Source: Harmothoe impar (lineage: Eukaryota; Annelida; Polychaeta; Phyllodocida; Polynoidae). Taken from it: DNA of 64,000 bases. Of this stretch, positions 1-12,269 are shown in pieces. Within the stretch, counting starts at the first letter, position 1, and every line of letters starts with the position of its first letter. Made by a program: the position numbers and the translations under genes. A model generated the notes under the pieces. That model was not told the DNA's origin and did no database searches. It saw nothing but the letters and a program-made list of their open reading frames with translations. Where the stretch lies: positions 41,814,488 to 41,878,487 of the forward strand of contig OX381721.1 in the NCBI GenBank assembly GCA_947462335.1, written 5' to 3'.

Positions 1-1532
1 CAACATGAAGCAGTCCCAATCCCTAAAGATGATACAATGCATAATACAATAGTGTACTAGCAAGGGGTGTTAGGCCACTCTGTATAGTGTGACTATTTCA
101 TATATATATACAATGTCGCCACACTAACTGCACATAACAGATATGCACCACCACTGATGTCAAACCATGTACATCACTCCCAGTGCTGTGGCTCTATACC
201 ATGCTGACAGGATTGCTGGCTCAGCCTCTGGTGTGAGTGAGGTGGGTGGTTCTGGCTGTGGTCTGTCTGTACTGATGATGCTGTGAGAAGGGGAGGCAGT
301 AGTTACAGCCCTCTGTTTAATCATGACACCACCCTCCCACCTCCTACCTACAGACTATGACCTATAGCGTGGACACATTGGTGTGGCATGTCCTAAGCTG
401 GTCCTAGATATGAATATTTCATTTGCCACACAGCTCACCCGCCATATACTGCTATTAATCTCCATTGCCTGACTACAACACTCAAACCTAGCCAGAAACC
501 CTCCCTCCCCCCAAGCAGATTGCTTTGCAGCAAGTTTCCATGTCAGTCTTGTGTAATACCCTAATTTTCCCACCCTTGTACTTTTTTCGGATTTCTTTTT
601 GCACAGGTTCCCTTTCAATTTGCAGCTTTTTTTTCACAAGAGACACAGCCATTGCTGAATCAAAGCAATTAGGCAATGCAATACAATGTGAATAGGCTTA
701 ATTTTCAAATACCTCTGTTCATTTTAGTGTGGCCATTGTTTGTAACATAATGGTCCATATTTTTTCTCATTTGTCAGACATTGCAAACCGAAAAATCCGC
801 CATTATGTCTTTTACTTGCAGACCGATAAGGTCACCATTTAGTAGTTTTCTCTTCTATCAAGCAACCAAGCTTAATATAAATATATATCCAGTGAACTAG
901 ATGCTCTGGTATAATTCATCATGAACATGATAGACACTGTACACTAATGATAGAAAATTGATTTTGACAAGTAAGTTGTGTTATTAGTTTGTTAAAAATA
1001 CATGTAAACCTGTGTTGATAATAATGTTTTATCATTAGTAATATTATTACTACAATGAAGAATTTCAGGAAACTCTGCATTGGTGAATCAATGGTAGAAT
1101 GGCACTACAGAGGGTAATGGTGGAAATCCTTTTTTAAACTTTTCCCTACAGTGGTGAAACTGAAATGAATCACCACATGAACCCTTACAATATACACCTA
1201 TGGTATGGAGTTCCTTAATACCTGGTAGGATAGACTATGACTGCACCACCTGGCAGGATAGACAGACCATCACAGGTAGTGGTGGCAGGCTGGGAGGCCG
1301 CTGGGCAGGGTAGTTAGTGGAGATTGTCCCCCAAGGAGGAGGAGCCGGCCATGCTGTCAGGCAGGGTAAAGGAGGCGTTAGTGGTGTGATTTAGACTCCT
1401 GATTACTAGACACGCCAGTCACCATCATCATACCAAATACCCATATGTTCACGCTGGACACGTGACAAGCCACGCCGCCATCTTGGATTTGGATGGCTAC
1501 TCTGGTTTCCTCTAGAGAAAAGCAGGGGTTTC
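1..1532. other. non-coding stretch without a supported gene
   Basis: No convincing exon or RNA gene is visible. The stretch is mixed AT-rich sequence with short polypyrimidine and polypurine runs. Near its right end lies a strong YY1-like match (GCCGCCATCTTGG, 1474-1486) preceded by a CACGTG E-box. Nothing else stands out. Confidence 0.6.
1474..1486 (+). promoter_or_regulatory. YY1-like site
   Basis: GCCGCCATCTTGG matches the animal YY1/Pho family consensus (GCCGCCATNTTG) in full. Similar sites occur at 17532, 28825, 42687 and, on the minus strand, 53848. Binding is inferred from the motif only. Confidence 0.45.
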
Positions 1533-1792
1533 GGCCATTAAAGGCCGCATGGTGCTTTATAATGCATTATGCCATGCATCATCATGGCTTTATCGACAAT
1601 GCTGCATTCAAGTATCATGATGATCCTACATGGTTGATACAAACATCCCCAAATGGGCATAATGATGCATGAATGCATCCCTGGCGAGTAGAGTCGTCGG
1701 GGCTTGGAGCTGCAGTCATGCATCCCCATGCATCGTGATGATTAAGGACATTGTAGGTGATATTAAAGCAGTATGCGGCCCTTAAAGGGTTA
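1533..1792. mobile_element. piggyBac-like MITE, copy 1
   Basis: The left end reads ATTAAAGGCCGCATGGTGCT and the right end GTATGCGGCCCTTAAAGGGT, mirrored termini shared by ten copies in this window. The interior carries ATGATGCATGAATGCA and CCTGGCGAGTAG, also shared with the other copies. The left TTAA is degraded and the right flank reads TTAG, so this looks like an old copy. There is no coding capacity, so movement would need a transposase in trans. Confidence 0.75.
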
Positions 1793-1962
1793 GAGATGGA
1801 ACGCAGGGTAGTGCCAGTGGTAGCCATCTTAAGCTGGCGTCCCTCGGTCAAACACCAGAACGAGGCCGATTTCCGTTTAGGGGTGGCGTCCCCTACAGGC
1901 AGGTTTCTACACTATGATCAATCAGGTATCAATTGACACAAATAGCTGTGGTTGTCCACAGA

Positions 1963-2000
1963 ATGTGTGTGTGTGTATGTGTGTGTCGAAGAGGGGGGGG
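1963..2000. repeat. GT-rich microsatellite followed by a G tract
   Basis: A (GT)n run interrupted by one A is followed by GTCGAAGA and a run of nine G. Short ORFs across it are artefacts of the simple sequence. Confidence 0.8.
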
Positions 2001-2336
2001 GGAGGAGAAAAGGGACAACTCAGACCTGACTGCCACTCTACCACATGCTAATACTGCCAGTTACATTCACTTACAGCTCTCCAGCCACAGACTTAAAGTG
2101 TACCACACTCTCCTTTCAAGGACTCACCTTTCAACGCAGCAGACGACATTTTCACTCAAAGATGGGCCTGTTTTATGGATGTACCCTTTAGTGTTATAAT
2201 ACCACGCCCTCCTGAATAAATACACAGTATTCTTCTCTACTCAGACCGCTGCAGTTTATCTCTGCCGACATTTACACATTCCTCATATCATATCACAATG
2301 AAGAAAAACGAAAGCAATGCTGCGCAGTTGACTGAG

Positions 2337-2459
2337 TACACCCTCAAAAAAGTGAGCGTTACTGTCGCCAAAAGCACCCTCATCTGAAAGTCAGGCACTG
2401 CCTGGCTTTCAGTTGGGAGTTCTTTTGGCGACAGTGACGCTCACTTTTATGAGGGTGTA
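2337..2459. mobile_element. palindromic foldback MITE (family P), copy 1
   Basis: Nearly the whole 123 bp is one inverted repeat. It begins TACACCCTCA and ends TGAGGGTGTA, with internal arms GTGAGCGTTACTGTCGCC and GGCGACAGTGACGCTCAC around a small central palindrome, TCAGGCACTGCCTGG. The terminal TA on both sides fits a TA target duplication, as in Tc1/mariner-type elements. A related copy lies at 36287-36403. It has no coding capacity and would form a long hairpin if transcribed. Confidence 0.8.
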
Positions 2460-3000
2460 GTAAATTAAAATACTGTTGTGCTTTCTCCACTATGATGTTT
2501 GTGTACCAGCTGACTATAGAGGCCGTTGGCCGTGTCTTAACCCACATAACATGATATAATTATGGTGTTCTTTGTGTATACCAAACAGCATCACATTCTA
2601 CTATAGGCCCTCCAGTACCGTCCCCTCACACACCTCCTCCAGTAGCCATGAGTGTTGATGCATCTCCAGTGTTTCACCGGAAGTACTATCAATCGTCACC
2701 CCCCCCTCCTCCCCAACAATGCACGGATGGGAAAATGTAATGCAATAAAAAGAAGGTCCAACGATCCATACTCGCCAGCATTGTTTTTTCCCATGCTTTT
2801 ACAAATAAAACCTAACCACTTTTCGAGATGGGTATTATAATTATTGCACCCCTCCCACCCACTGGAGAAGCTACTGAAATTAAAGCCTTCATTAATTATG
2901 ACAAGCCCTGAGTGCCCGGGTGATGCAGGTGTTAGGGCTTCTCCAGTGGTTACACCGAAGCATTAAGGCTTCAATGCTAAGACAGACCTGACCGAGTGAC
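2460..3000. other. non-coding stretch
   Basis: No gene is supported. The only noticeable detail is a pair of related pieces, ACTGGAGAAGC (2871) and its mirror GCTTCTCCAGT (2937), which would form a weak hairpin across about 75 bp. Confidence 0.5.
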
Positions 3001-3010
3001 AACCAGGAAG

Positions 3011-3023
3011 GGGTCAAAGGTCA
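3011..3023 (+). promoter_or_regulatory. DR1 nuclear-receptor-like site
   Basis: GGGTCAAAGGTCA is a perfect direct repeat of the nuclear receptor half-site with one base of spacing, the type bound by HNF4, COUP-TF and RXR dimers. Further half-sites follow: GGAGGTCACC near 3031, ACCTTGACCTTTC near 3069 and GTCAAATGACC near 3106. The cluster sits just upstream of the CpG-rich ORF at 3181. Confidence 0.45.
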
Positions 3024-3180
3024 AGCCTCTGGAGGTCACCACTGACAGTGGTCCCACATTATGGCGACGACCTTGACCTTTCACTTAAATCGCCGCTACC
3101 CAGAAGTCAAATGACCGGAACCGGAACTGAGATGGAAAAGAGGCAGAGAGGTCACGTGTGTCAATGACTGGGGTGGTGTC

Positions 3181-3372
3181 ATGGCGGCGGTGGAAGCTGC
3201 GCGGACTGGATGCGCGCTGGACACGTCGTGTGTGTCCAAATGTCGTCTGCCCGACTTGCCAACTGATGAAAGACGCGGCTATTCACTGAGCGGCAGCGAA
3301 AGGCGGAGAATTAATGGTGAAATACTACAACAAAGAGCAAGGCATGGGGAAGTGCTGGAGAGAATGAAGTAG
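3181..3372 (+). CDS. possible small ORF or first coding exon
   Basis: This 63-residue open frame starts at an ATG in good context (GTGTCATGGCGG) and begins MAAVEAARTG, with a basic stretch SERRRINGEILQQRAR in its second half and stop at TAG. Unlike its surroundings the DNA is CpG-rich. Nuclear-receptor-like sites and a CACGTG E-box lie within 170 bp upstream, as in a promoter. I recognise no protein family. A GTGAGTGAGTG donor-like sequence about 30 bp after the stop would not be in frame with it. It could equally be a chance frame in a CpG-rich patch. Confidence 0.25.
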   Translation: MAAVEAARTGCALDTSCVSKCRLPDLPTDERRGYSLSGSERRRINGEILQQRARHGEVLERMK

Positions 3373-3389
3373 GAGAGGAGATGGGGGAT

Positions 3390-5200
3390 GCTGGGGAGAG
3401 TGAGTGAGTGATGTTAGATGTGTGATTCTAGACAGGACCAATTTCTGCTCTTTGACTTGTTTCCCTTCCATTTCCCCAATGTCAAAAGGCCTGTCTAGAG
3501 TGCATTGTGAGATGAAATCTTAATAATGTTGAGAATATTATAGCGAGGATAAGGGCAGGTAGTTGAGGACAATTATTATTGATAATAAATACAAACAACA
3601 TGCAGACACACACAAGGAGAAGGAAACAATTATCAACAGCACTTCCTAAATGTGTATAATTTTGGTAAGGGTTGAGAAAGGACAGATTGAGATGGATTTG
3701 TATTTGAGTAAGAATATCAGTAAGAATATCAAGATCGTCCCATCTGCTAGTCATAGACTCCATATCAATGTGTCAAAGGTATACATAAATTCCCATTTCT
3801 CATTCATGACCTCACCAGGACTGTCTGTGTAATCAACTCCCATAATGATACATAACTGTCAGTGCTATAACAGATAATTAACATTTTACGAGCTGCTCAT
3901 TGTATATATGATGAGCTGCTCATGCCATAAGTCCCTATAGAGAATACATAGGGATTGGCTCAGTGCCATAGTGCATATAACTAATGCAATTTAAAGTCAT
4001 AGTTTAGTTGACTTTAGCCATTTGGGAGTTGGTTTTTAGGTGTATGGAATAAAGTATGAAATGAGATATGAGGTTTGCAATATAGTGTTTAGTATACCTC
4101 TGTGACTAATGCTCTAGGAAAGAAGAGCCTGTGAGAGGGAGGAAATCCTATGACAGTTCACAATGTTTTATGTAGGGCTCTATAGAGGGAGGGAGTGCTA
4201 GTTATTTCCGTCCGGCTCTAGGCTCTGTTCAGCCCTCTAAAAATAAACTACCATCCCACGCTTTGTTTTCTATTTTCTGACTATACAATGTGGATACCTG
4301 TCTCTCTACCCATACCCTTGTCACTGATCCGTCAGTGTGTTATCCCTCATATACAATTTCTTATATATTATCTCTTCGCCATTATTTATTTCCTTTTCAT
4401 TTCTGCCATATCCCATGCTGCATCCCCTTTGCTTCTACAAGCTGCCCTTTTCTGGTTTCCATGGTTTCACTAACACCCATAGCACATCACCACAGGCCCA
4501 TCCCCCCTTTATCATGGGATGTTTTCCCCAACGTCCACAGAATTGTGTTATAACGTATTGGGTATTTCCCAAATGATCGCCCCGGAGGCGAAATTGCCCT
4601 GGTGGTACAGTGAGAAGTATAACTCATAATGGTGGTGGTATTGCAAATTGCTTTGTTTACAATACATATTCCCCCACCCCAGCGATGGCTGGGGCATATA
4701 CGATAACATTTTATACCCTGCATACAGGAGTCCATCACGTTGCACTAACAGTCACACCTCTTATAAACAATGTGACGGTCCCCAGGCCATCTCTCCAGTA
4801 TTGATAATCTATGGAACACCACAGTGTTGTACCACCTCCCTAGTCATTGATTCCATCCCTGTGCTGTTCCCATCACTGCCCACACTCCTGCCTCAGACTA
4901 TACACAATATCCAATATGCAGAGGGTTGATTCTCGCTTAATGGAACAGCTGACCGGAATGTGACCCTCTGATGGAATTAAAGCACACAGTGCTTATTCCA
5001 TTATAGTTGCTGTTTTGTTTTCTATTATTGACTTTATGTCAAAATGGACTGTCATATCTGTCTACTGGTCCTCCGTTATCGGTTCAACTCCTTATTTCAT
5101 TTGTTTCCACTCTTCATATAACATATAGATATTGGTCGAAATGGAGGCAGATTCCATGTCAATTTCGCAGTCTTTCACAATAACTTCTAGAGTTTGAATT
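3390..5200. other. non-coding stretch
   Basis: No gene is supported. The sequence is AT-rich and unique, with a short duplicated piece, GTAAGAATATCA, near 3710-3730. Several ORFs of 60-90 codons overlap in different frames between 4280 and 4930 and none resembles a protein, so they are treated as chance frames. Confidence 0.5.
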
Positions 5201-5214
5201 TGCTAGGTGTCTCA

Positions 5215-5326
5215 TTATCTATAATTAGATTTCTTAATTAGTATGGCTAGAGTTGTTAATTAGTACTGTGGTATTTTGTTTGGATTAATTAGGTTCAGCT
5301 TTCTATAAATGGATTAATTATTTGCA
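5215..5326. promoter_or_regulatory. cluster of homeodomain-type TAATTA sites
   Basis: Five TAATTA or TTAATTAG cores fall within about 110 bp (near 5222, 5236, 5257, 5285 and 5314). TAATTA is the core bound by Antennapedia- and paired-class homeodomains. The local AT content makes some matches likely by chance, but the spacing is dense. Functional status is inferred. Confidence 0.3.
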
Positions 5327-5339
5327 CAGGTCTGGTACA

Positions 5340-8060
5340 TTTAGTCAAGTTTTAGTTCCCCTTACATTAATTGCACATTTCTCGCATATTGCATACCGAG
5401 ATTTGTCCTGAATAGTAATGGATATTAGAAGCCACTTGGGGTAAAAATTATATCAAAGTTGATGTATATTTCCACAAAGGAAGTTGTATAATTCTTATTT
5501 GAAGTTGTTCTACCGACTGTTAAAGTATCATATTCAAAGGACGGGTGACAATCAAATGTCTATGACGTTGCACTTATAAGCACACCCGTAATTCATGCAT
5601 ATATTATATATGGGGTGCCATGGAGCATCCATGCACAAGGTCTTTAACTATGTTTCACAATAACAACAATTAATAACCCCTTCTTTATTGACATAGTTTA
5701 AAACGCCTCACTCATGCATATATAGTAGTAGGTTATATTTTGTGCATTGATCTGTTTATATGTTCCGGAATACAACGATCATGGTTTATGTTTGGATTTA
5801 TCCTATATGCCGGTGAAACAAACTCAAGGACTTGCTTGTATCTTCACAGGTGGAAATTGTGGTCAATAAAGATAAATTTTAAACTTCAAACTTCAACTTC
5901 CACTTCAAATGTGGATATAATATGTACAAAAGTATGCCTCATAAGAAATAAAAGGTTCGCCTCCATTAATATGCACTGTAAATTGTCCTCCACCAAACAT
6001 TACCCTTCTATGATTATATATGCACCAATATTAGATACTAATAAATATATCCTATGGTTATAATGCACTAGTATAATACATACTAATATAATATGCCCGT
6101 TTGACTGAGCAGAAACTGCTCATATCCTATAACTATGGCCTAAATTATACCTTTTTTCTGGAGGTAGATGATGGGATCTGGGACCTATTAGGATGAAAAG
6201 GCAGTGATCCCAGATTCCTAGCACAATTTGGATCCTATTGGTGGGGCCCTGCCTTTAGAACCCGCATACATATTGGCCTAGACTGTCAGAAGCTATGGCA
6301 GTAGATGTGCAACTCACAACGAGATCAAAGAACCCTGTAGGTCGGTAATTAAGGCCCCCATATTCTCAGTGACATGGAGATCTGCTTGTAGAATGGGATG
6401 TGTGTGCATGTACATATATATACATCTTGTTATAGGTTAGCTGTTCTTGACGTTTTTAAAAACATAATTTGTTTAATTCAACCTTTCTCTGATAGGAATT
6501 AGTTTTATGTCTAATAATACTACCTTTAAAATATAATATTACATGTTGATTATTTTGACTTAACGGTGGCCCCCAATGTAGAAAACACAAAACGTCATGC
6601 TTTTATATTATGTGTTTGTTAACTCTGCTACACAAAACTCCCTGTGACTCATTATTGGTTTTGATGCTGGATTTTAGTTTCTGCATCCTCAATAATGTTA
6701 TGTACTATCTATGCTAGACAATAAGCTATTTCCGAGTTGGTTTTCTGGATTCTCCACCCGCATGCAGTATCAATTCCATTCTGCACATAGATTCAAATCA
6801 TTGCCCTGGTGCATGTTATGGTTATGGTATCAAACATATTGTATTCAGTTGCTGTATGGATCTTTTCTGCATCTTCATCTCTGTATAACGATTTTTGCAG
6901 AGTGTTTTAGTATAAAAAAAGAAACTGAATTAATCCAAACTTCTTAGAGAGCTGTTTTAAAAGGAGCTCTTATGACCGCTTTCTGTTCTCTTGATTAGTT
7001 GAGAGGTCACTCACTGTGCACGCCACAAAACAAGTATGCACAAAGATAAAACGATAGCCGATGTATTTTCTGCAAACCCATTCTTAGCAGTCGGCCACTT
7101 GAAATGGCTGGCAATGAAGGTGGCTTGCACGCGAACACACCAATGCTGTGTTTGCTCTCAACTTCTCAACTGCCGATCTTTGATTAATAATCATGCTGTA
7201 ATAATTTTATCATGCCGACTTCTGTATCTTCATACTATCCGGTCTCTGGCATACACTATAATTATGCTGGTCTTATCGTATCATATCCAGCTGCTTCACC
7301 CAACAGATGTTTGCTTGTAAACTCTGTAGCTTAAGGAGACGTAAATTCCGTTGGGTTAAACTGTACATGTTACACTGTATATCCCACACCACTTTGCTTT
7401 TGAACAGATTGTATACTTTCACTTGGTATGTGAATAGATATTCAATATCTCATATTCAGGATTGATGTACTATTGTCAATACCCTAACTAGCCCTCCTTT
7501 CATGGCTAACGCCATCTTAAACCTTGGCTAATGTACAGAAAGGACTGATAATTTGCCAACACCTCTGCCTCATATATTTTATCGGAGGGACCATTCGCCC
7601 TTTTTTTTTGTGTGTTCCGACACCCATGCAGTTGAAGTATACTCCTATCCAAACCATGAATGGCATCAAGGATCAACGAAGCACACCCTCACTATGTTGG
7701 ATAATAATTTGGACATACCATGTACCACATTTACTTAGTCTTAGACACACAGCTGAGCTATGTAGTAAAGAGGATAAAATTATATCCCCTTGGGGGTCAG
7801 CTGTCTAAGCAACCGCCATTAGCTACCAATGACAAGTCAGCCCCTCCAGTCGCCATGCCAGACACAGCTAAACGGCCAATTCACCGATTATCGCCCAGAC
7901 CCACTTCCGGTGTTTCCGCTTCCGGTGCTTAATACTGGCTGCTCCTGGGTGTGACTCAGGTATTGAAGCATACCCCACCCGCCATGTCTCCCCCACACCC
8001 ACACACACTCAACCCACCAACTATTCTCACAGTTATAAGTCTCCCACTGTTGGATACTCT
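5340..8060. other. non-coding stretch
   Basis: No gene is supported. The sequence is AT-rich and unique. Near its end two ETS-type sites (TTCCGGTG) lie 15 bp apart at about 7906-7928. ORFs such as 5740-6063 (107 codons) and 7036-7320 show no recognisable protein and have the composition of their non-coding surroundings. Confidence 0.5.
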
Positions 8061-8814
8061 CCACACGTTTCTCCTCCAGGGTCAGGGGACGGCTAAACAT
8101 TGGGGGCTCGTCTGGCGGATATCCTCCAGAGCCTGGGTCTTCCGGCCGGTTCGATAAGGGCTGCGATCAGTGCCGGGTGTCCCTAGGTATAGGAGGGGAA
8201 GGCTGGTGTGGGAGTGGGTGTGGTGGGGGATTTAAAGTTTCTTCTGAGAAGTCGACGATGGGACTGAAAGAAAAAGGAGAAATATTTTGATTACTTTCTT
8301 CCACGCTGCTACGCCGACATACAGGTTTCATACACGGTGGTGAACTTTGCTAAGATATAACTTATGATAAATACATTGATTGAATATGAGAGGAAAGGGG
8401 GAGTTATGAAAAGAGATTCTACATAATATCGGTATTCCCTACTACCTGTATTAACTTATTCATAGTGATTCATGTCATTATAGTATACTATCCAGGTTAT
8501 ATCCTATTGACACACTCATATGAGCCATATTTCTGACCATACAGCTCAGATCCCTTTGGTAAATAACCCCAGTCCGATGTTGTATAACCCACAGACGTAT
8601 CAATACAATAGTGATCGATGAATACCATATATAGACGGACTGGCTAATTAGTCAGGGTCCTCTGGTGTTGATCATAACTGTGACCGTGTGTAGCATAACT
8701 CTTGTGTCACATTTATGTATACCGGTTTATATCCTGGTGTGAATACACTGTGCTTTCATCTTGATGTTATTATTTCCATACTTAGAAAGAATATATTGAC
8801 TACCCTTAATATGT

Positions 8815-8927
8815 AGTAGTTATAGGACGTGTAACAATCTGTACGCGAAATACAGTGAAGGAGCCTTATACTTATAGGCTCCCTTCACTGAATACCCCTA
8901 CAGATTGGTACTAGGTCTATAACTACT
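8815..8927. repeat. imperfect long hairpin (inverted repeat)
   Basis: The left arm (TAGTTATAGGACGTGTAACA, then CAATCTGTA and CAGTGAAGGAGCC) is mirrored by the right arm (GGCTCCCTTCACTG, then CAGATTG and CTATAACTA) around a loop of about 10 bp. This is probably an old foldback MITE. No second copy was noticed in the window. Confidence 0.7.
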
Positions 8928-9079
8928 TTATAAATACCACTAGCTGTATACAATATACACGAGGTGTGAAATGATCTCCGTGCCCATTGTGGTATAGTTG
9001 ATAATAACAACGGATACATGTTGCACTGAACTACAACTAGATGACTATTAATTTTATCAGAATTATGTGTGAACTAATA

Positions 9080-9109
9080 GTTTCTTTTCTTCTATTTTCA
9101 GGTATGTAC
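9080..9109 (+). promoter_or_regulatory. recursive-splice-like site (AG|GTATGT)
   Basis: A pyrimidine tract, TTTCTTTTCTTCTATTTTCAG, ends at 9101 and is followed at once by the donor-like GTATGTAC. An acceptor fused to a donor is the signature of recursive splicing in long introns. Alternatively it is the acceptor of a 41-bp exon (9102-9142) closed by a perfect GTAAGT donor at 9143. A second fused site on the same strand lies at 52655. Confidence 0.35.
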
Positions 9110-9418
9110 TAACACTTCCAGTTGCCATTACATGCGATAAAAGTAAGTACATTCAATATATTATCATAAGATTTAGAGCCACTCACTGTGTCTTTGGGAC
9201 ATTTGATATACACATACCTAGTCCTGCTACACTAACTAAATGGAAATGCATACACAAAATGTATGGAATCATGCATTCTATATACATATATAGCCCTAAT
9301 CGTCATAACCAAGTTGTTGTTATAGCACATTTCAAGCAGTCCATATCGGACTTCATTGATTGCTCTCAGGGGTATTATTTGTATATGACGACACACTGGA
9401 GGTTAAGATTGGGATGAC

Positions 9419-9541
9419 GGGGGGGGGGGGACTTTGGAGGGATTTGGGGGGGGGGGGGGTGCAGCGAAGATGCCATTATACATCAAAGAGTATCAATAAC
9501 CATTAGCTACCCCCCCCCCCCCCCCCCCACACACACACACC
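9419..9541. repeat. paired G tracts, C tract and (AC)n
   Basis: Runs of 12 G (9419-9430) and 14 G (9446-9459) are followed 50 bp later by 19 C (9510-9528) running into (AC)7. The G and C runs can pair as a hairpin, or the G runs can form a quadruplex. Such runs are also prone to sequencing error. Confidence 0.85.
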
Positions 9542-10921
9542 CTGGAACACGTATAGGAGAGTGTGTAGGGGGCCATAGTGTTTACACACACGCCTCCAGG
9601 GTGTAAAACAAGCACGTGGGTGCCAGGTAATCGTTACAAAAGCCTCACTCCCACCCTGGAGGAATGGGCAGCATTCAATATTAGCTCAAACATGTGAGTG
9701 GTTGATTTGCTTATGGATGGAGTGCCGTTAAGAGCACCCCCAGGGGTTGGTGTAAATATAGTGAATGGGTATGTTATAGTGTTACATGAACGGATACATA
9801 CTTAATACATTAAAGCATAGTATACAATTATGTGATCCAGCATTATAATGCTGAAGAATACCCGTTGGTCTTAAATATATCATACACCCAACAACCTGAC
9901 AACAGAAGGCTCTTTGCAAAGGTTGACCAACTTAAGGTATACATTGAATATTAATAAACTACTATTTTGTTTCATGTGGTCCATCGTTATCTTACTCAGG
10001 CATCGCATGTTTACCCCTGTAAACAAAACATGTCATTGCGCCATAGCATGTGCTCGTAGGATTAGATTCTCCATACAATATGTGAGGACATTGCTTAGGC
10101 CTGGTGTAGCTACTACCTCTTTCCTCTGCTGTAAGGGTAAAAGGAGAGGTACGACAATAAGCACCGCCTCCAGGGCTGTCATGGAGGCACCATGGAGGAG
10201 GTGCTGACAACTCCTCCTATCGTGCTATGTCATGTCAAGCAGCACCTTGTGCATGCTGGAGGAGGAGGTTCTTAGTGTTTGCCGTAGACATTAACTGTAT
10301 CCTCCAGGGCTGTCGGCTCCTGTAGGCTGTAGCAGACCTTCCCTCCCCAGTCTCCTCCCTCCCTCCCAATCACATCCTTGCACATATCAAGATACCCTTC
10401 TTACATGTGTCACCTTGGATGTTACACCTCAGTGATCATTCTCAATCACCTCCTAACACCCTTCGTGACATATGTAAGATATGCAATGAAGGACAATGCA
10501 TAATAAATATTGTATGATGGCATTGGGCTAGTCGACCCATGCTATGTTGAAAACCAACATTTCTTTCAGTACAGTATAATTATGTAACACTGAGAATCGA
10601 GACATACTGTATTATTGAAATGCCAAAGCTGTTCAAAAGAGAGGAGGAGACAGTATAAGCGTATAGCATATTGATATTTTTTTGCCAGTAGATAATTGTA
10701 CAGGCTATCTTTCATTCATCAGGTCCTGTGTCCTCACTATGTTTGCATTGTTGCTGTTGGTAACAATATCACCCTGTGTGAAAACACATTAGATTGTGAA
10801 TATCTGAATTCCTATTTATGATAGCAAAAGTGTGATACCTTCAGGGAACAGGGGGAATCCTAAGTGAGCATCCGTTTTACCTTTAGATCTCACAATAAGC
10901 CTATTTAGTCTTAAGTCTAGT

Positions 10922-11040
10922 CTTATCAAACATCGCTATGCTTTTGTTCATGTAAAATTCATAAGTATAATTTATCAAACAATGCTATGGTAATGCCTAT
11001 TTTAAAAGTACAATTTATCAAACAAAGTTATGCTTTTAAT
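10922..11040 (+). repeat. three diverged direct repeats
   Basis: TTATCAAACA followed by a GCTATG/GTTATG core appears three times (10922, 10971, 11014), at spacings of 49 and 43 bp. This is a short, decayed tandem array in AT-rich DNA. Confidence 0.6.
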
Positions 11041-11246
11041 GGAATAAATTTGATCTTCATACAAATGTACATACTTTTACAATAGGAACAAAATGAATCC
11101 AGGCTCCCAGAGTGCTATAATCAATCTACATACTAAGGCAGAGAACAGAATGTTCCTCTCGTGTGGCCAAACGTGTGGCCAAAAGTGGCCCTAGTTCGGC
11201 CTGGGGGGACAGCCATCTAACCAAGTAAAGTTCAAGTACCCTCGGT

Positions 11247-11260
11247 CCGCTAGGGCGCGC
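11247..11260 (+). promoter_or_regulatory. CTCF-like site
   Basis: CCGCTAGGGCGCGC differs from the animal CTCF core CCGCTAGGGGGCGC at one base. It is the first of three forward sites between 11.2 and 12.2 kb. Confidence 0.4.
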
Positions 11261-12059
11261 CCCAGCCATCTCAACTTCAAAGGCACCAGAGCACCTTTCA
11301 ACACAGAGCTGCTCCTTTTGTCTGGGGTTCTGTGTAGTTTGTGGGGAGGGGGATGGGGTAAGGTCCCCCTCTATTCACACACAAGTATATAGGTTCCTTG
11401 AGGTCCAAATCGAAGTGGACAAATGCTGGAATTGAAGAGAATTGGTGAGGGGAATGGCGGAAAGGACAGAGGCCTCGGGGGGGGGAGGGGTTGTAGGGGC
11501 CTCTGCTTAAAGTTCTATAATATTCCATATCATGGCATGGAGAAATCGTTTTTCGCGACAAGTCAAGCAAATACCTTAATGCACCCTTTAGTCCTATGGT
11601 GACGATGGTATGGGTATCTACAGATCTGCACTCATTTGCAGCTGTAAGAGGGGCGACATGATTGGTTAGTTAACGACATGAGGATTACACACAGCGGAGG
11701 CTATGCTACTAAACTGTGTCCGTCTGGCCACCTTTGGATGGGTAGGGGAGAGGGTATTACGAGATCAAAGCCCTGTGGTATACTATAGACTGGTGCTGCT
11801 ACCGGTAGGGGATGATGATGGTGCCGCTGCTACTGGTAACAGTGGCTAGTGGTCCCACAGACGTGAGTAGTATATGGAATTGGGTGCATGGAGCAGGAGT
11901 AGGTGTAGGTACACGGTGGGCTTTACTGTATGTTACCCGACAGGAGGAGTGTTTATACATAGAAAGGGGTGGGGGCTCAGGTTATAACCTGGGATGCCCT
12001 CCAGCTTTTCCTCCAGGGAGACTCCAGGTGGCACTGGGTGAGCTTCATCAGGTGCTGCT

Positions 12060-12075
12060 CCGCCAGGGGGCGGGG
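12060..12075 (+). promoter_or_regulatory. CTCF-like site
   Basis: CCGCCAGGGGGCGGGG is a strong match to the CTCF core in forward orientation. It lies in a GC-rich patch. Confidence 0.5.
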
Positions 12076-12112
12076 CAGTAGCGTCCGGAACCACGTGACC
12101 CATGGCTGACAA

Positions 12113-12126
12113 ACCAGAGGGCGCTA
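12113..12126 (+). promoter_or_regulatory. CTCF-like site
   Basis: ACCAGAGGGCGCTA matches the AGAGGGCGC form of the CTCF core in forward orientation, 38 bp after the previous site. An E-box, CCACGTGACC, lies between the two. Confidence 0.5.
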
Positions 12127-12269
12127 CAATCAGGTGAGAGGAGGAGGAGGGGGAGGGAGTGGGGGTGAGGAGCAGGAGGACCTGGAGGGGTAGCCCTGGG
12201 TAGGCTGGGCCCTGGAGCAGCCTCCTGGGCATTGTACCTCCAAGATGTATGGCAGTCTGTACTTTACAG

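Noticed and set aside
5081..5092. CGGTTCAACTCC, resembling a tRNA B box
   Set aside because: No A box, anticodon stem or acceptor stem can be drawn around it.
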